A program made the position numbers and the translations under genes. Under the pieces are notes generated by a model, which saw only the letters and a list, made by a program, of their open reading frames with translations, was not told the DNA's origin and searched no databases. Below, in pieces: positions 1 to 8,663 of a DNA stretch of 64,000 nt. Each line of letters opens with the position of its first letter. Within the stretch, counting starts at the first letter, position 1. Origin of the DNA: Rhizobium gallicum bv. gallicum R602sp (GTDB lineage: Bacteria; Pseudomonadota; Alphaproteobacteria; Rhizobiales; Rhizobiaceae); NCBI RefSeq assembly GCF_000816845.1, contig NZ_CP006877.1:129501-193500 (forward strand), read 5' to 3'.

Positions 1-12
1 ATCGCAACAAAA

Positions 13-34
13 AAGCCCGGCGTCGGCCGGGCTT
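13..34 (-). terminator. Rho-independent terminator of cycM
   Basis: A perfect 9-bp stem (AAGCCCGGC at 13-21 with GCCGGGCTT at 26-34) closes a 4-base GTCG loop. On the minus strand it is followed by a T-rich run, the complement of the A-run at 8-14. It lies about 30 bases past the stop of the leftward cytochrome gene, so it most likely ends that transcript. Confidence 0.8.
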
Positions 35-61
35 GCGATTTCGTCGGAAAGCTTTGCACGA

Positions 62-640
62 TTACTGCGTAACGGTGTCGGGCGCGTTCGGATCCGGCAA
101 CGGAACCGGTGCGTCTGCCAGCGTGTGCAAGTAAAGGATCACGTTCGCGCGGTCCTGTTCCTTCGGCAGACCGGCAAAGCCCATGGCCGTGCCCGGAACC
201 TGCTTTTTCGGGGCCAGCAGGAAGTGGTTCAGGTGATCGAAGGTCCACTTTTCGCTGCCGCCCTTGGAGAAATCCTTCATGGGGGAGGAATAGGCGAAGC
301 CCTCATGCGAAGCGATCGGACGATCGACGAGACCATAGAGGTTCGGGCCGACTTTGTTTGGCCCTCCCTTGGTCACGTCATGACAGGACTGACACTTCTT
401 GAATACCGTTTCGCCGGCCTTGGCATCGGCGCTGGCAAGAAGCTTGGCGATCGGAACCACAGCTGCTGCAGGTGCAGCCTCGCCACCGCCGGCAGCGGGT
501 GCCTCTTGCGCAACGATGGCGAAACCTTCCTTCTCCGGCGCTTCGGAGTGGAAGATCCCTTCGGACGCGATCGACACCGACATCAGGACGAAAATCGTTC
601 CGAGCAGCGCCCCAACGCCCATATTGACATAAGAATTCAT
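62..640 (-). CDS. cycM: Membrane-anchored cytochrome c (CycM type)
   Basis: The protein has an N-terminal hydrophobic segment (about residues 5-25, [18 protein letters not shown]), which looks like an uncleaved signal anchor. An Ala/Pro-rich linker follows, then a class I cytochrome c domain with the heme motif CQSCH and a later GTAMGF methionine that should be the sixth ligand. CycM-type proteins carry electrons from the bc1 complex to the aa3 oxidase at the periplasmic face. I chose the ATG at 640 (MNSYVNMG) because it sits directly before the anchor; an in-frame start at 685 would add 15 unlikely residues. It diverges from kdsB. Confidence 0.9.
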   Translation of the reverse strand: MNSYVNMGVGALLGTIFVLMSVSIASEGIFHSEAPEKEGFAIVAQEAPAAGGGEAAPAAAVVPIAKLLASADAKAGETVFKKCQSCHDVTKGGPNKVGPNLYGLVDRPIASHEGFAYSSPMKDFSKGGSEKWTFDHLNHFLLAPKKQVPGTAMGFAGLPKEQDRANVILYLHTLADAPVPLPDPNAPDTVTQ

Positions 641-700
641 CTGCAATGCTCCCCGTGCAGTCGGCAGACCCTGAATAGGCACCATCTTGAAATCGCGCGG

Positions 701-729
701 AACCTATGTCTTTTGGCAGTTCGTTGCAA
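701..729 (-). promoter_or_regulatory. Possible sigma-70-type promoter of cycM
   Basis: On the minus strand TTGCAA (729-724) is followed after 17 bases by TAGGTT (706-701), about 60 bases upstream of the cycM ATG. The -35 match is good, the -10 match only partial. Confidence 0.3.
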
Positions 730-795
730 CTGTCTAAATGGTCTTGTACGTGAGACTTTTTGACACTTTCCCGCCTGGAATAGAAGGTCCGAACG

Positions 796-1551
796 ATGAC
801 TGCTTCAAATTTAGATGACGTGCTGGTTCTGATCCCCGCCCGCATGGCGTCCACCCGCCTTCCCGGCAAGCCGCTGGCCGATATTTGCGGATTGCCGATG
901 ATCGTCCAGGTGGCATTGCGGGCGAAGGAAGCGGAGATCGGCCGCGTCGTCATCGCGGTCGACGACGAGGAGGTTTTCGAGGCGGTTTCGAAGGCCGGCT
1001 TTGAAGTCGTTATGACCCGCAAAGATCATCAATCCGGCTCCGATCGCATTTTCGAGGCCTTGCACAAGGTCGACCCGGACGCGCGCGCCAGGATCGTCGT
1101 CAACGTCCAAGGTGATCTACCGACCATCGATCCCGAAACGATCCGCGCTGCATTGCGCCCGTTGGATGAGGAGACCGTCGACATCGCGACGCTCACCGTC
1201 GAGATCACTGATGAGGAAGAGAGGACCAATCCGAATGTTGTCAAGGTCGTGGGGTCTCCGCTCTCCGAAACGCGTCTTCATGCGCTCTATTTCACCCGCG
1301 CGACAGCACCCTATGGCCAAGGGCCGCTCTATCACCATATCGGCCTCTATGCCTATCGCCGGGCTGTGCTCGAGAAATTCGTCTCGCTCGGACCGTCGGC
1401 CCTTGAGAAGCGCGAATCCTTGGAGCAGCTTCGCGCGCTCGAAGCCGGCATGCGCATAGACGTGGAGATCGTTAAAACCGTTCCGCTTGGGGTCGATACG
1501 CCGGCCGATCTCGAAAAAGCCCGGCGCATACTCTCGGCAAGGAAGGCATGA
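796..1551 (+). CDS. kdsB: 3-deoxy-manno-octulosonate cytidylyltransferase (CMP-KDO synthetase)
   Basis: KdsB activates KDO with CTP to CMP-KDO, the donor for the inner core of lipopolysaccharide, in the cytoplasm. The 251-residue length is normal. Near the N-terminus [19 protein letters not shown] is the nucleotide-binding motif of this family; later motifs include DDHQ-like [10 protein letters not shown] and NVQGDLP. The ATG at 796 places the first motif about 12 residues in, as expected. The stop codon overlaps the pheA start (ATGA), so the two genes are translationally coupled despite serving different pathways; this pairing is common in Rhizobiales. Confidence 0.96.
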   Translation: MTASNLDDVLVLIPARMASTRLPGKPLADICGLPMIVQVALRAKEAEIGRVVIAVDDEEVFEAVSKAGFEVVMTRKDHQSGSDRIFEALHKVDPDARARIVVNVQGDLPTIDPETIRAALRPLDEETVDIATLTVEITDEEERTNPNVVKVVGSPLSETRLHALYFTRATAPYGQGPLYHHIGLYAYRRAVLEKFVSLGPSALEKRESLEQLRALEAGMRIDVEIVKTVPLGVDTPADLEKARRILSARKA

Positions 1552-2423
1552 AGGACATCGTCATGAACATCAAGACCAATCGAATCTCGTTTCAAGGCGA
1601 ATTCGGCGCGAATTCCGACATGGCCTGCCGTGACATGTTCCCGACAATGGAGCCGTTGCCTTGCCAGACATTTGAAGACGCCTTCATGGCGGTCGACAAC
1701 GGTGATGCCGATATTGCGATGATCCCGATTGAAAACACGATCGCGGGCCGAGTCGCCGATATCCATCACCTCCTGCCGGAGTCGCGGCTGCACATCATCG
1801 CCGAATACTTCATGCCGATCCGTTTTCAGCTGATGGTGCTGCCCGGCGTATCGAAGGACGAAATACGCACCGTGCACAGCCACATCCACGCGCTGGGCCA
1901 ATGCCGCAAGATCGTGCGCGCAAATGGCTGGAGGCCGGTGATTGCGGGAGATACGGCAGGTGCCGCGAAGCTCGTCAAGGAAACCGGCGACCGAACCATG
2001 GCGGCGCTTGCGCCGCGTCTTGCCGCCGAACTCTATAGCCTCGACATCGTTGCCGAAAATGTCGAGGACACCGAGAGCAATGTTACGCGCTTCGTCGTGC
2101 TCTCGCGCGACGAGGAATGGGCAAACCGCAGTTCCGAGGAAGAAAAGATCGTCACGACCTTCGTCTTCAACGTCCGCAACATTCCGGCCGCGCTCTATAA
2201 GGCTCTCGGTGGTTTCGCGACGAACAACATCAACATGACGAAGCTCGAAAGCTATCAGCTGGGTGGCAAATTCGTAGCGACGCAGTTTTACGCCGATATC
2301 GAAGGCCATCCGAACGATGCCCATGTCCGCCGGGCTTTGGAAGAGTTGCGGTTCTTTTCAGAAAATGTCCGCATTCTCGGGGTCTACAGGGGCCACCCGA
2401 TGCGCGGCCAACTGCACAAGTGA
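1548..2423 (+). CDS. pheA: Prephenate dehydratase
   Basis: The enzyme converts prephenate to phenylpyruvate in phenylalanine synthesis. It begins [13 protein letters not shown], has the periplasmic-binding-like catalytic fold with [11 protein letters not shown] (about residues 60-75) and the TRF motif (NVTRFVVL), and ends in an ACT regulatory domain (about residues 195-280) with the ESYQLGGKF feedback-site motif, so phenylalanine inhibition is expected. No chorismate mutase domain is present, so it is monofunctional. Start 1548 overlaps the kdsB stop by 4 bases; ATG 1563 (MNIKTNR) is an alternative start. Confidence 0.95.
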   Translation: MKDIVMNIKTNRISFQGEFGANSDMACRDMFPTMEPLPCQTFEDAFMAVDNGDADIAMIPIENTIAGRVADIHHLLPESRLHIIAEYFMPIRFQLMVLPGVSKDEIRTVHSHIHALGQCRKIVRANGWRPVIAGDTAGAAKLVKETGDRTMAALAPRLAAELYSLDIVAENVEDTESNVTRFVVLSRDEEWANRSSEEEKIVTTFVFNVRNIPAALYKALGGFATNNINMTKLESYQLGGKFVATQFYADIEGHPNDAHVRRALEELRFFSENVRILGVYRGHPMRGQLHK

Positions 2424-2424
2424 C

Positions 2425-2447
2425 GGAGGGCGCCGACGGCGCCCTCC
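2425..2447. terminator. Bidirectional terminator between pheA and the VOC gene
   Basis: A perfect 10-bp inverted repeat (GGAGGGCGCC at 2425-2434, GGCGCCCTCC at 2438-2447) with a 3-base loop lies directly after the pheA stop and before the converging VOC gene's stop. The T-run is short (TCATTCATTT), so it may be a weak terminator or an RNA-stabilising end. Confidence 0.65.
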
Positions 2448-2454
2448 TGCTCAT

Positions 2455-2823
2455 TCATTTGTCGGGTTCGCAGACGCGCAACCGGTGGCCGTCCGGATCG
2501 AGCGCGACAAAGGTCGGGCCGAAATCGAGATCGGTCAGCTCCTGAGCAATCGGCAGACCGCGCTTTCGCCAATCCTCGTATTGCTTGGCAACGGCATTTT
2601 CGCCAGCCACCATGAAGGCGACCTCGCCGCGATTGCCGATCGCGGAAGGTTGCGGCTCGACCGTGCTGCGTCGCCACAGGCCGAGCGTGAAGCCGCCGTC
2701 GAGCGGGAACGCGACGAAATTCGGTGCGGCAACCCCGGGTTCGCGGCCGAGCAGATCCTTGTAAAAGATCGCACTTTCGGCAGGATCCTTGACGTAAAGA
2801 ATGATGAGGTTCGGGCTGGTCAT
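2455..2823 (-). CDS. VOC-family (glyoxalase/bleomycin resistance-like) protein
   Basis: A 122-residue protein with the two-module vicinal oxygen chelate fold: it starts NLIILYVKDPAESAIFYKDLLG and ends FVALDPDGHRLRVCEP, both hallmark segments of glyoxalase/dioxygenase-superfamily strands. The substrate cannot be read from sequence. It lies on the same strand as a DUF1127-like gene and a WYL-domain regulator. WYL/YafY regulators are often found next to VOC proteins, so this gene may be the regulator's target, which is inference only. Confidence 0.85.
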   Translation of the reverse strand: MTSPNLIILYVKDPAESAIFYKDLLGREPGVAAPNFVAFPLDGGFTLGLWRRSTVEPQPSAIGNRGEVAFMVAGENAVAKQYEDWRKRGLPIAQELTDLDFGPTFVALDPDGHRLRVCEPDK

Positions 2824-2946
2824 ATCGGTGTCTCTCGTATCTGGAAGAGGTGGTGCAGGTTTAGCGCTTGCCGGCGACTAACGACGGCAAGCGCGAAAGC
2901 CGCCGCTGGTGCGGCGGCGCTACGTCGATGAGACGGTCCAGTGAAT

Positions 2947-3177
2947 TCAGTTGCTCTCGTGGTGTGGGTGGTTCCAGTCTAAGAACCCGATATCGCGCTT
3001 CATATAGTCGGACATCGCATCGAGATCGAGCTGAGGATAGCGGCTCCGCACCATCTTGCGCGATGCGTTCAGCATCATTCGCAGCATCAGAGATTGGGGG
3101 TATCTCGCTTGCGTGGTCGTGTCCTCGACAGCGCGATTTCCGCATGTGGATCGGGTGAGGTTCAAGCTCGTCATCAT
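2947..3177 (-). CDS. DUF1127-like small protein
   Basis: A 76-residue, Arg- and Met-rich protein whose C-terminal half (DLDAMSDYMKRDIGFLDW) matches the DUF1127 (YjiS-like) pattern, a stretch ending D-x3-RDIG. Such proteins are abundant in rhizobia and some bind RNA or influence phosphate and carbon metabolism, but the role of this one is unknown. The first 25 residues are unlike the family; the Met after YPQSL (residue 31) or the one before NASRK are alternative starts. It sits between the VOC and WYL genes on the same strand. Confidence 0.7.
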   Translation of the reverse strand: MMTSLNLTRSTCGNRAVEDTTTQARYPQSLMLRMMLNASRKMVRSRYPQLDLDAMSDYMKRDIGFLDWNHPHHESN

Positions 3178-3247
3178 CGGTCCTCCAGTTTGGGATTGTC
3201 CCGATAATAGCGCTGCCCACTGTCAGTTTATGGCAGTAGCGTCGAGG

Positions 3248-3931
3248 CTAAGACGAAATTTCCTGCTGATCCCGCCACTCCTTGAGAAGCACTGCGCGGC
3301 GGCGCGGATAGCGTACGTCTTGGGGTCTCATTTCGACGATCCGGTCGGTGCGGAAATGGCGGTAATCCTGCCGCAGTTCGCACCACGCCACCACGACGCG
3401 GACCTGCTCGAAGTAGCTGAGCGCAAAGGGCCAGATATTGCGAACGGAAACGGTTCCGCTTTCGTCGGAATAGGTCAGCTTGAGGATCCGTTCGCTGCGG
3501 ATCGCCTTGCGAATGGCGTCAAGATCCGCCTTGTCGGCAACGGGCGGACGCAGGTGAACGAGAAGCGTCGAGGTCTCGATTTCATCGCGCATTTCGTGTG
3601 GCAGGACATCGGCAATCTTGGCCAGTGCATCGGCCCCGGCAGCAGCAAGACGCGGATCGGCGGCGCGGGCGACCCAGCGCGAACCTAGGACCAATGCCTC
3701 GATCTCGTCCTGCGAAAACATCATCGGCGGCAGCATGAAGCCGGGCTTCAAGACGTAGCCGATGCCGGGTTCGCCCTCGATCAGAGCCCCCTGTCCCTGG
3801 AGGCTGGCGATATCGCGATAGAGCGTGCGGATGCTGACACCTGTTTCCGTAGCCAGGACGGCACCGCTCACCGGCCGTCGGTAGCGCCGCAACGTCTGAA
3901 GCAGGGTCAGAAGGCGTTCCGAGCGCGCCAT
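3248..3931 (-). CDS. YafY-type transcriptional regulator (HTH + WYL domain)
   Basis: The N-terminal DeoR/HTH_11 winged helix (RLLTLLQTLRRYRRPVSGAVLA, then VSIRTLYRDIASLQ) binds DNA. A WYL domain follows (about residues 135-205: RSERILKLTYSDESGTVSVRN, FEQVRVVVAWCELR), which in this family senses ligands or nucleic acid. Codons GTG 3934 and ATG 3931 are adjacent; ATG 3931 (MARSERLL) gives the usual family start. It begins 9 bases after the nudC stop and so is probably cotranscribed with HIT-nudC. The VOC gene downstream is a plausible target. Confidence 0.88.
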   Translation of the reverse strand: MARSERLLTLLQTLRRYRRPVSGAVLATETGVSIRTLYRDIASLQGQGALIEGEPGIGYVLKPGFMLPPMMFSQDEIEALVLGSRWVARAADPRLAAAGADALAKIADVLPHEMRDEIETSTLLVHLRPPVADKADLDAIRKAIRSERILKLTYSDESGTVSVRNIWPFALSYFEQVRVVVAWCELRQDYRHFRTDRIVEMRPQDVRYPRRRAVLLKEWRDQQEISS

Positions 3932-3940
3932 CACATCAGC

Positions 3941-4903
3941 CTATTGCTTTTTCCACTCCACCCAATCGCGCATCAGGCGGTGCGCGATAGCGCCTTTGGG
4001 CGGCGAAGCCTGGCCGTTGGCGCCGGGGCGTTCGAGCATTTCAAGTGTTTCCTCGCGGGTGAACCAGCGGCAATCTTCCAGTTCCGATTCGTCGCGGTGG
4101 ACCTCTGTTGACTTCGCCTCGGCATAGCAGCCGATCATCAGCGTATGCGGCATCGGCCAGGGCTGCGACGCGTGATAGCGAATCCGGCCGGTCTTGATAC
4201 CGGATTCCTCCAGCGTCTCGCGGCGCACGGCATTTTCGATCGTTTCGCCGGGCTCGACGAAGCCGGCGAGGCAGGAATACATGCCCGGCGTAAAATGGTG
4301 GCTGCGGCCGAGCAGGCAAAGGTCGCGCTGTTCATCGATCGTCAGCATGATGACCACCGGGTCGGTGCGCGGGAAGATCATGTGTTCGCAGGCCGTGCAC
4401 ACCCGCTTGTAGCCGCCGATACGCATCTCCATCGTGCTACCGCAGCGGCCGCAGAAGCGGTTGTCGCCGTTCCAGCGGATGAGGCTTGCGGCCTGGGCGA
4501 ATTCGCCAAGCAGAACGTCATCGACGAGCTGGTCGCGGTAGAGGGTCCGGCCGTCGGCGGGCTTGTAGTGGCTTTCAAGCTCCTCGGCCGGAATGCCGAC
4601 TGGAACGGCAAGCCGCGGTTCGCCCGTCTTGCGGTAACCGAGCAGGATCGTCTCGTCCCAATGTGGCTGCAGTTCCTGTAGTTCGTAGCGGGCAAACAGC
4701 GGATCGAGCACTTGTCCATCATGCTTCAGGACAAGCTTGTCCTTGGCGAAGGCGAAGATATGCGTGCCGTCCTTCGCGAGTGCATTTTCGACGGCCTGCT
4801 CGTCGCGATGTTCGGAATCGCGGTTGAGGTCGTTTGCGGCAAAGGCGGTGAGATTGCTGGGCTCCGGATGTGGGACATCCGAATCGAAAAGCGATCGGTT
4901 CAT
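3941..4903 (-). CDS. nudC: NADH pyrophosphatase / NAD-RNA decapping hydrolase
   Basis: NudC hydrolyses NAD(H) to NMN(H) and AMP and removes NAD caps from RNA. The 320-residue protein has an N-terminal domain, a four-Cys zinc ribbon (CGRCG and CTAC, about residues 152-175), and a Nudix box (GFVEPGETIENAVRRE with TLEESG, about residues 215-240) followed by the NudC signature SQPWPMPHTLM. All catalytic Glu residues of the box are present. It overlaps the upstream HIT gene by 4 bases (ATGA) and precedes the WYL regulator, which suggests one operon. Confidence 0.95.
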   Translation of the reverse strand: MNRSLFDSDVPHPEPSNLTAFAANDLNRDSEHRDEQAVENALAKDGTHIFAFAKDKLVLKHDGQVLDPLFARYELQELQPHWDETILLGYRKTGEPRLAVPVGIPAEELESHYKPADGRTLYRDQLVDDVLLGEFAQAASLIRWNGDNRFCGRCGSTMEMRIGGYKRVCTACEHMIFPRTDPVVIMLTIDEQRDLCLLGRSHHFTPGMYSCLAGFVEPGETIENAVRRETLEESGIKTGRIRYHASQPWPMPHTLMIGCYAEAKSTEVHRDESELEDCRWFTREETLEMLERPGANGQASPPKGAIAHRLMRDWVEWKKQ

Positions 4904-5325
4904 GATGAAAGGGCTTCCCGCAACTTCGCTATGAATTCATCTCTCTTGCCCGCTTCGTAGGGCTCGGCCTTACCGAAGCTCCAGACGGGGCCTGGCCAGT
5001 TGGCATCGCCTTCGAAGCGGGCAATGACATGAACATGAAGCTGACGGACGATATTGCCAAGGGCCCCGATGTTGATTTTTGTGGCACCGGTGATCTTCTT
5101 CAGCGCAGCCGCGGTCATTTCCGTTTCGAAGGTGAGAAGCACCTGATCGAGCGGCGTGAGTTCGAAGATCTCCGTCATGTTGGCCCTGCGTGGCACCAGG
5201 ATCAGCCAGGGCCAGCGGGCGTCCTTCGATAATCGGAGATCACACAGACCCGTCTGCATGACGCTGTCGCTATCGCTCTCCAGCCGACGGTCGAGAATGA
5301 AATCGTCCAACAGGCATTCCTCCAT
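4900..5325 (-). CDS. HIT-family nucleotide hydrolase/transferase
   Basis: A 141-residue histidine-triad protein with the motif QLHVHVIARF (H-x-H-x), preceded by the NIGALGNIVRQ helix. HIT proteins hydrolyse or transfer nucleoside monophosphates; the exact substrate is unknown. I chose ATG 5325 (MEECLLDDFILDRRL), which matches how this group usually begins and has an AGGA 8 bases upstream; the frame stays open to 5430 but that extension is Lys/Ser-rich and unlike the family. It overlaps nudC by 4 bases and diverges from the SRP RNA gene. Confidence 0.88.
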   Translation of the reverse strand: MEECLLDDFILDRRLESDSDSVMQTGLCDLRLSKDARWPWLILVPRRANMTEIFELTPLDQVLLTFETEMTAAALKKITGATKINIGALGNIVRQLHVHVIARFEGDANWPGPVWSFGKAEPYEAGKRDEFIAKLREALSS

Positions 5326-5396
5326 ATTTTTCCTATGATTAGCAGTTTTTTTTGAGCTTGGCTTGCTTTTGATGGCGATATTGCCGATATGTGCAT

Positions 5397-5496
5397 CCGG
5401 GAGGTTGGTGGTGGACGAGCCACTCGCCAACCGGGTCAGGTCCGGAAGGAAGCAGCCCTAACGAGCCCGGCACGGGTCATCGTGCCAGCCTCCCAC
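5397..5496 (+). ncRNA. ffs: Bacterial small signal recognition particle RNA (4.5S RNA)
   Basis: The sequence carries the universally conserved SRP RNA tip, GGTCAGGTCCGGAAGGAAGC then AGCC (about 5434-5457), which binds Ffh. The ends pair: GGGAGG at 5399-5404 with CCTCCC at 5489-5494, and the inner arms form the long hairpin expected of the roughly 100-nt alphaproteobacterial RNA. It lies immediately upstream of dnaX, its usual place in Rhizobiales. A short GC inverted repeat at 5514-5529 follows, without a T-run. Exact ends are estimated. Confidence 0.95.
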
Positions 5497-5542
5497 CCTT
5501 CTCTCTTCCAAATGCCCGGCGTTCCGGGCGATAAGCAGGGCG

Positions 5543-7420
5543 ATGAGCGAAACCGAGCGACAGTCACAAGATGCCGCCTCGACGGGCACCGGGTACCGGG
5601 TGCTGGCACGCAAATACCGCCCCAAGGATTTCACGGATCTCATGGTCGGCCAGGAGCCGATGGTCCGCACGCTGACCAACGCTTTCGAGACCGGCCGCAT
5701 TGCGCAGGCCTACATGCTGACCGGCGTCCGTGGCGTGGGCAAGACGACGACAGCCCGTATTCTGGCGCGCGCGCTGAATTACAAGACGCCCGAGATCGAC
5801 AAGCCGACGATCGATCTGCGCGTGCCGGGCGAGCATTGCCAGGCGATCATGGAAGGCCGCCATGTCGACGTGATCGAAATGGACGCCGCCTCCCATACCG
5901 GTATCGACGATATCCGTGAAATCATCGAGCAGGTACGCTATCGGCCGGTGTCTGCGCGCTACAAGGTTTATATCATCGATGAAGTACACATGCTTTCGAC
6001 GCAGGCCTTCAACGGCTTGCTGAAGACGCTCGAAGAGCCGCCGGAGCACGTGAAGTTCATTTTTGCGACCACCGAAATCCGCAAGGTTCCGATTACCGTT
6101 CTCTCGCGCTGCCAGCGCTTCGACCTCCGCCGCATCAGCGCGGCAGATCTCGTCGCCTTGTTTACAACCATCGCAGCGAAGGAAGGCATCGATGCGGAGC
6201 CGGATGCGCTGGCGATGATCGCGCGCGCCGCCGAAGGCTCGGCACGTGACGGCCTTTCGCTGCTTGACCAGGCAATCGCCCATGGTAGCGGTGTAGTCCA
6301 GGCGGAAGCGGTGCGCGGCATGCTGGGCCTTGCCGATCGTGCTCGCATCGTCGATCTCTTCGAGCATGTTGCCAGAGGCGATGTCGCCGCAGCGCTTGCC
6401 GAATTTCAGGCGCAGTACGAGGCGGGCGCAAATCCCGTCGTCGTTTTGACCGACCTTGCCGATTTCACCCATCTCGTTACCCGGCTGAAATATGTGCCGG
6501 ACGCTGCTAATGACCCGTCGCTCAGCGAAGTCGAGCGAACCAGGGCTTCTGAGTTCGCTCAAGGGATTGCGGTAACGACGCTGTCGCGGATCTGGCAGAT
6601 GTTGTTGAAGGGCATTCCGGAAACCGAAAGCTCTTCGCGCACGGCCGGTGCGGCGGAAATGGTGCTGATACGGCTGGCACATGCAGCGCATCTGCCGTCG
6701 CCCGAAGATGCCGCGCGTCGCCTTGCCGAACTCTCCGAAAACGGCAGCGGTTCGCGTCCTTCGCCCACGACGTCGGGTAACGGTAGCGGCAATGGTGTCC
6801 GTGTACCATATCAGTCGGCGGTAGCCGTACGCGCGACGGAGAGCACGCCGAGGCCGCAGCCTTCAGGGGGACCGGCCATGTTGCGTGCCGTACCCGATCC
6901 CGATCCGCAGCTGATGAGCACGGCAGGCCGCATCGAGACGAAGCCAGCGGAAGCGCCCAAGCCGCTCGTTCATGTCAATTCGATCGCCGATATCGTTAAT
7001 CTCGCTGCGGAAAAGCGCGATCCGAAGCTGAAAGCACTCGTGCGCAATTTCGTGCGGCCGGTGAAGATCGAGACAGGCCGTCTCGATGTTAACCTTACCG
7101 ACGGGGCGCCGGCGACACTGCTCAACGAGCTTGCCGTCAAGTTGAAGGAATGGACCGGCATACACTGGATCGTCAGCCTCAGCCGCGAGGCCGGCGACCC
7201 GACGATGGTCGAGGCAGAAGCCAAGGCCAAGGAGCAGCAGGTGAGCGACGCCCGGCAGGATCCGGATGTGGCGGCAATCCTGGCGCAGTTCCCCGGCGCA
7301 AAGATCATCGACGTGCGGGTAAGGGCACCCGAACCGGAGGAGGAAGGCGAGGTAAAACCGCCTGCAGTCGCCGAATCCGAGGAGGGTGACATTCTGCCCG
7401 GCGACGACATAGAATTCTGA
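5543..7420 (+). CDS. dnaX: DNA polymerase III subunits gamma and tau
   Basis: DnaX is the clamp-loader ATPase of the replisome. The N-terminal AAA+ domain begins YRVLARKYRPKDF and has Walker A GVRGVGKTTT (about residues 62-71), Walker B YIIDEVHML, the SRC motif (VLSRCQRFDLR) and a lid domain to about residue 370. A Ser/Pro-rich linker and a C-terminal tau-like region follow. Where most DnaX proteins have a four-Cys zinc module, this one reads NYKTPEIDKPTIDLRV and has a single Cys (GEHC), as in other alphaproteobacteria. The gene follows ffs and precedes ybaB by 21 bases. Confidence 0.97.
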   Translation: MSETERQSQDAASTGTGYRVLARKYRPKDFTDLMVGQEPMVRTLTNAFETGRIAQAYMLTGVRGVGKTTTARILARALNYKTPEIDKPTIDLRVPGEHCQAIMEGRHVDVIEMDAASHTGIDDIREIIEQVRYRPVSARYKVYIIDEVHMLSTQAFNGLLKTLEEPPEHVKFIFATTEIRKVPITVLSRCQRFDLRRISAADLVALFTTIAAKEGIDAEPDALAMIARAAEGSARDGLSLLDQAIAHGSGVVQAEAVRGMLGLADRARIVDLFEHVARGDVAAALAEFQAQYEAGANPVVVLTDLADFTHLVTRLKYVPDAANDPSLSEVERTRASEFAQGIAVTTLSRIWQMLLKGIPETESSSRTAGAAEMVLIRLAHAAHLPSPEDAARRLAELSENGSGSRPSPTTSGNGSGNGVRVPYQSAVAVRATESTPRPQPSGGPAMLRAVPDPDPQLMSTAGRIETKPAEAPKPLVHVNSIADIVNLAAEKRDPKLKALVRNFVRPVKIETGRLDVNLTDGAPATLLNELAVKLKEWTGIHWIVSLSREAGDPTMVEAEAKAKEQQVSDARQDPDVAAILAQFPGAKIIDVRVRAPEPEEEGEVKPPAVAESEEGDILPGDDIEF

Positions 7421-7441
7421 AGTTGAAGAAGGAACCAGACG

Positions 7442-7765
7442 ATGCGCGACCTCATGGGCATGATGGGCAAAGTCAAGGAAATGCAGGCCAAGATGGAGCA
7501 GATGCAGGCGGAAATAGCCGAGCTCCAGGCTGAAGGAAAGGCGGGCGGCGGTCTCGTGACCGTTGTCATGAACGGCAAGGGCGAACTGAAGAGCCTGAAG
7601 ATCGACCCGTCGCTCTTCAAGGAAGACGATGTCGAGATCCTCGAGGATCTGATCGTCGCCGCCCACAAGGATGCCAAGGACAAGGCGGAAGCCGCTGCAG
7701 CCGAAAAGACGAAGGCGCTGACCGCCGGCCTGCCAATCCCGCCCGGCTTCAAGATGCCGTTCTGA
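7442..7765 (+). CDS. ybaB: YbaB/EbfC nucleoid-associated protein
   Basis: A 107-residue protein with the family layout: an N-terminal coiled coil ([20 protein letters not shown]), then [20 protein letters not shown] and a C-terminal helix ending [12 protein letters not shown], a typical YbaB tail. YbaB dimers bind DNA and shape the nucleoid. The dnaX-ybaB-recR association is widely conserved; here recR is separated from ybaB by a LysE exporter and a leftward MOSC gene, so the module is split. Confidence 0.95.
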   Translation: MRDLMGMMGKVKEMQAKMEQMQAEIAELQAEGKAGGGLVTVVMNGKGELKSLKIDPSLFKEDDVEILEDLIVAAHKDAKDKAEAAAAEKTKALTAGLPIPPGFKMPF

Positions 7766-7799
7766 GCTTTGCAGCGATCTACGCGGGAAGAGAGCGCCG

Positions 7800-8411
7800 A
7801 TGACGCTGACCAGTCTCCTTGTTTTTGCCGGCGCTCTCTTCATGGCCGCCGGCTCGCCGGGGCCGAGCGTTGCGGCGCTTGTCGCGCGCGTATTGTCGAA
7901 GGGCACCCGTGATGTTTTGCCATTCCTCGCCGCCATGTGGATTGGCGAAGCGATCTGGCTGACCTGTGCGGTGGCTGGCCTTGCCGCCGTTGCCGAAACC
8001 TTCCATTTGGCCTTTGTCGCCATCAAGTGGCTCGGTGTCTGCTATCTGCTCTATCTCGCCTGGAAGATGTGGTTCGCCTCGCAAGATCAGAACGAGGAAA
8101 AGCTGCCTGAAGCGCAATCCGCTGCAAAGCTCTTCTTTGCGGGCATGACGGTGACGCTCGGCAATCCTAAGATCATGATGTTCTACGTCGCCCTGCTGCC
8201 TTCGATCATCGATATCCAGTCGGTGTCCATTGTTGGCTGGACAGAACTCGTCGCGACCATGTTCGTTGTCCTGATTCTGATCGACGTCAGCTGGGCACTG
8301 CTTGCCTCAAAAGCCCGCGGCTTCCTGAAAAGCCGCCGTGCGATCAGGATCGCAAACCGTGCCAGCGCCGGAACCATGGCCGGTGCCGCCGTCGCGATCG
8401 CGATGCGCTGA
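7800..8411 (+). CDS. LysE/RhtB-family amino acid exporter
   Basis: A 203-residue inner-membrane protein with about six hydrophobic segments. It contains the family signature GSPGPSVAALVARVLSKG near the N-terminus (usually PGP) and, in the second half, GNPKIMMFYVALLP, the repeated signature of LysE/RhtB transporters. These export lysine, homoserine, threonine or related compounds; the substrate cannot be read here. It starts 34 bases after ybaB and may be read through from dnaX-ybaB. Confidence 0.9.
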   Translation: MTLTSLLVFAGALFMAAGSPGPSVAALVARVLSKGTRDVLPFLAAMWIGEAIWLTCAVAGLAAVAETFHLAFVAIKWLGVCYLLYLAWKMWFASQDQNEEKLPEAQSAAKLFFAGMTVTLGNPKIMMFYVALLPSIIDIQSVSIVGWTELVATMFVVLILIDVSWALLASKARGFLKSRRAIRIANRASAGTMAGAAVAIAMR

Positions 8412-8447
8412 GTCACGTCTGTGCGAAAATTCCGAACATCGCCTTCG

Positions 8448-8663
8448 TCAACGAGTAGCGGACTGTCGAATCCGGTCAGTCGCAACAGGTCGCGACCAAC
8501 GGCTTTGACGGTTCGCCGCGCAGCACGAGCGATGTCGTGGCCGCGCCGTGCCGCGCAATGGGTCGACGACGGTTTCAAGATCCAACGGCGAGAGCTTGAA
8601 GCAGTCCTCTCCCGTCAGCCGCAGCATCTCGTGCGTGGTTGGCAGCCTGATGAGCGCCGTCAT
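8448..8663 (-). CDS. Small frame overlapping the end of the MOSC gene; possibly frameshifted
   Basis: A 71-codon frame whose ATG overlaps the MOSC stop (ATGA at 8663-8660), an arrangement that suggests translational coupling. The first 37 residues (MTALIRLPTTHEMLRLTGED and on to VVDPLRG) look coding-like. The rest is Arg/Ser-rich and looks out of frame, while the neighbouring frame reads GHDIARAARRTVKAVGRDLL. I infer either a real small protein with an unusual tail or a gene with a frameshift near 8550. No family was recognised. Confidence 0.35.
   Translation of the reverse strand: MTALIRLPTTHEMLRLTGEDCFKLSPLDLETVVDPLRGTARPRHRSCCAANRQSRWSRPVATDRIRQSATR

Noticed and set aside
760..786. TTGACA...TAGAAG before kdsB
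   Set aside because: The spacer is only 15 bases and the -10 is poor; it may be part of the kdsB promoter but cannot be supported.
5514..5529. GCCCGG/CCGGGC hairpin between ffs and dnaX
   Set aside because: A 6-bp stem without a T-run; too weak to call a terminator.
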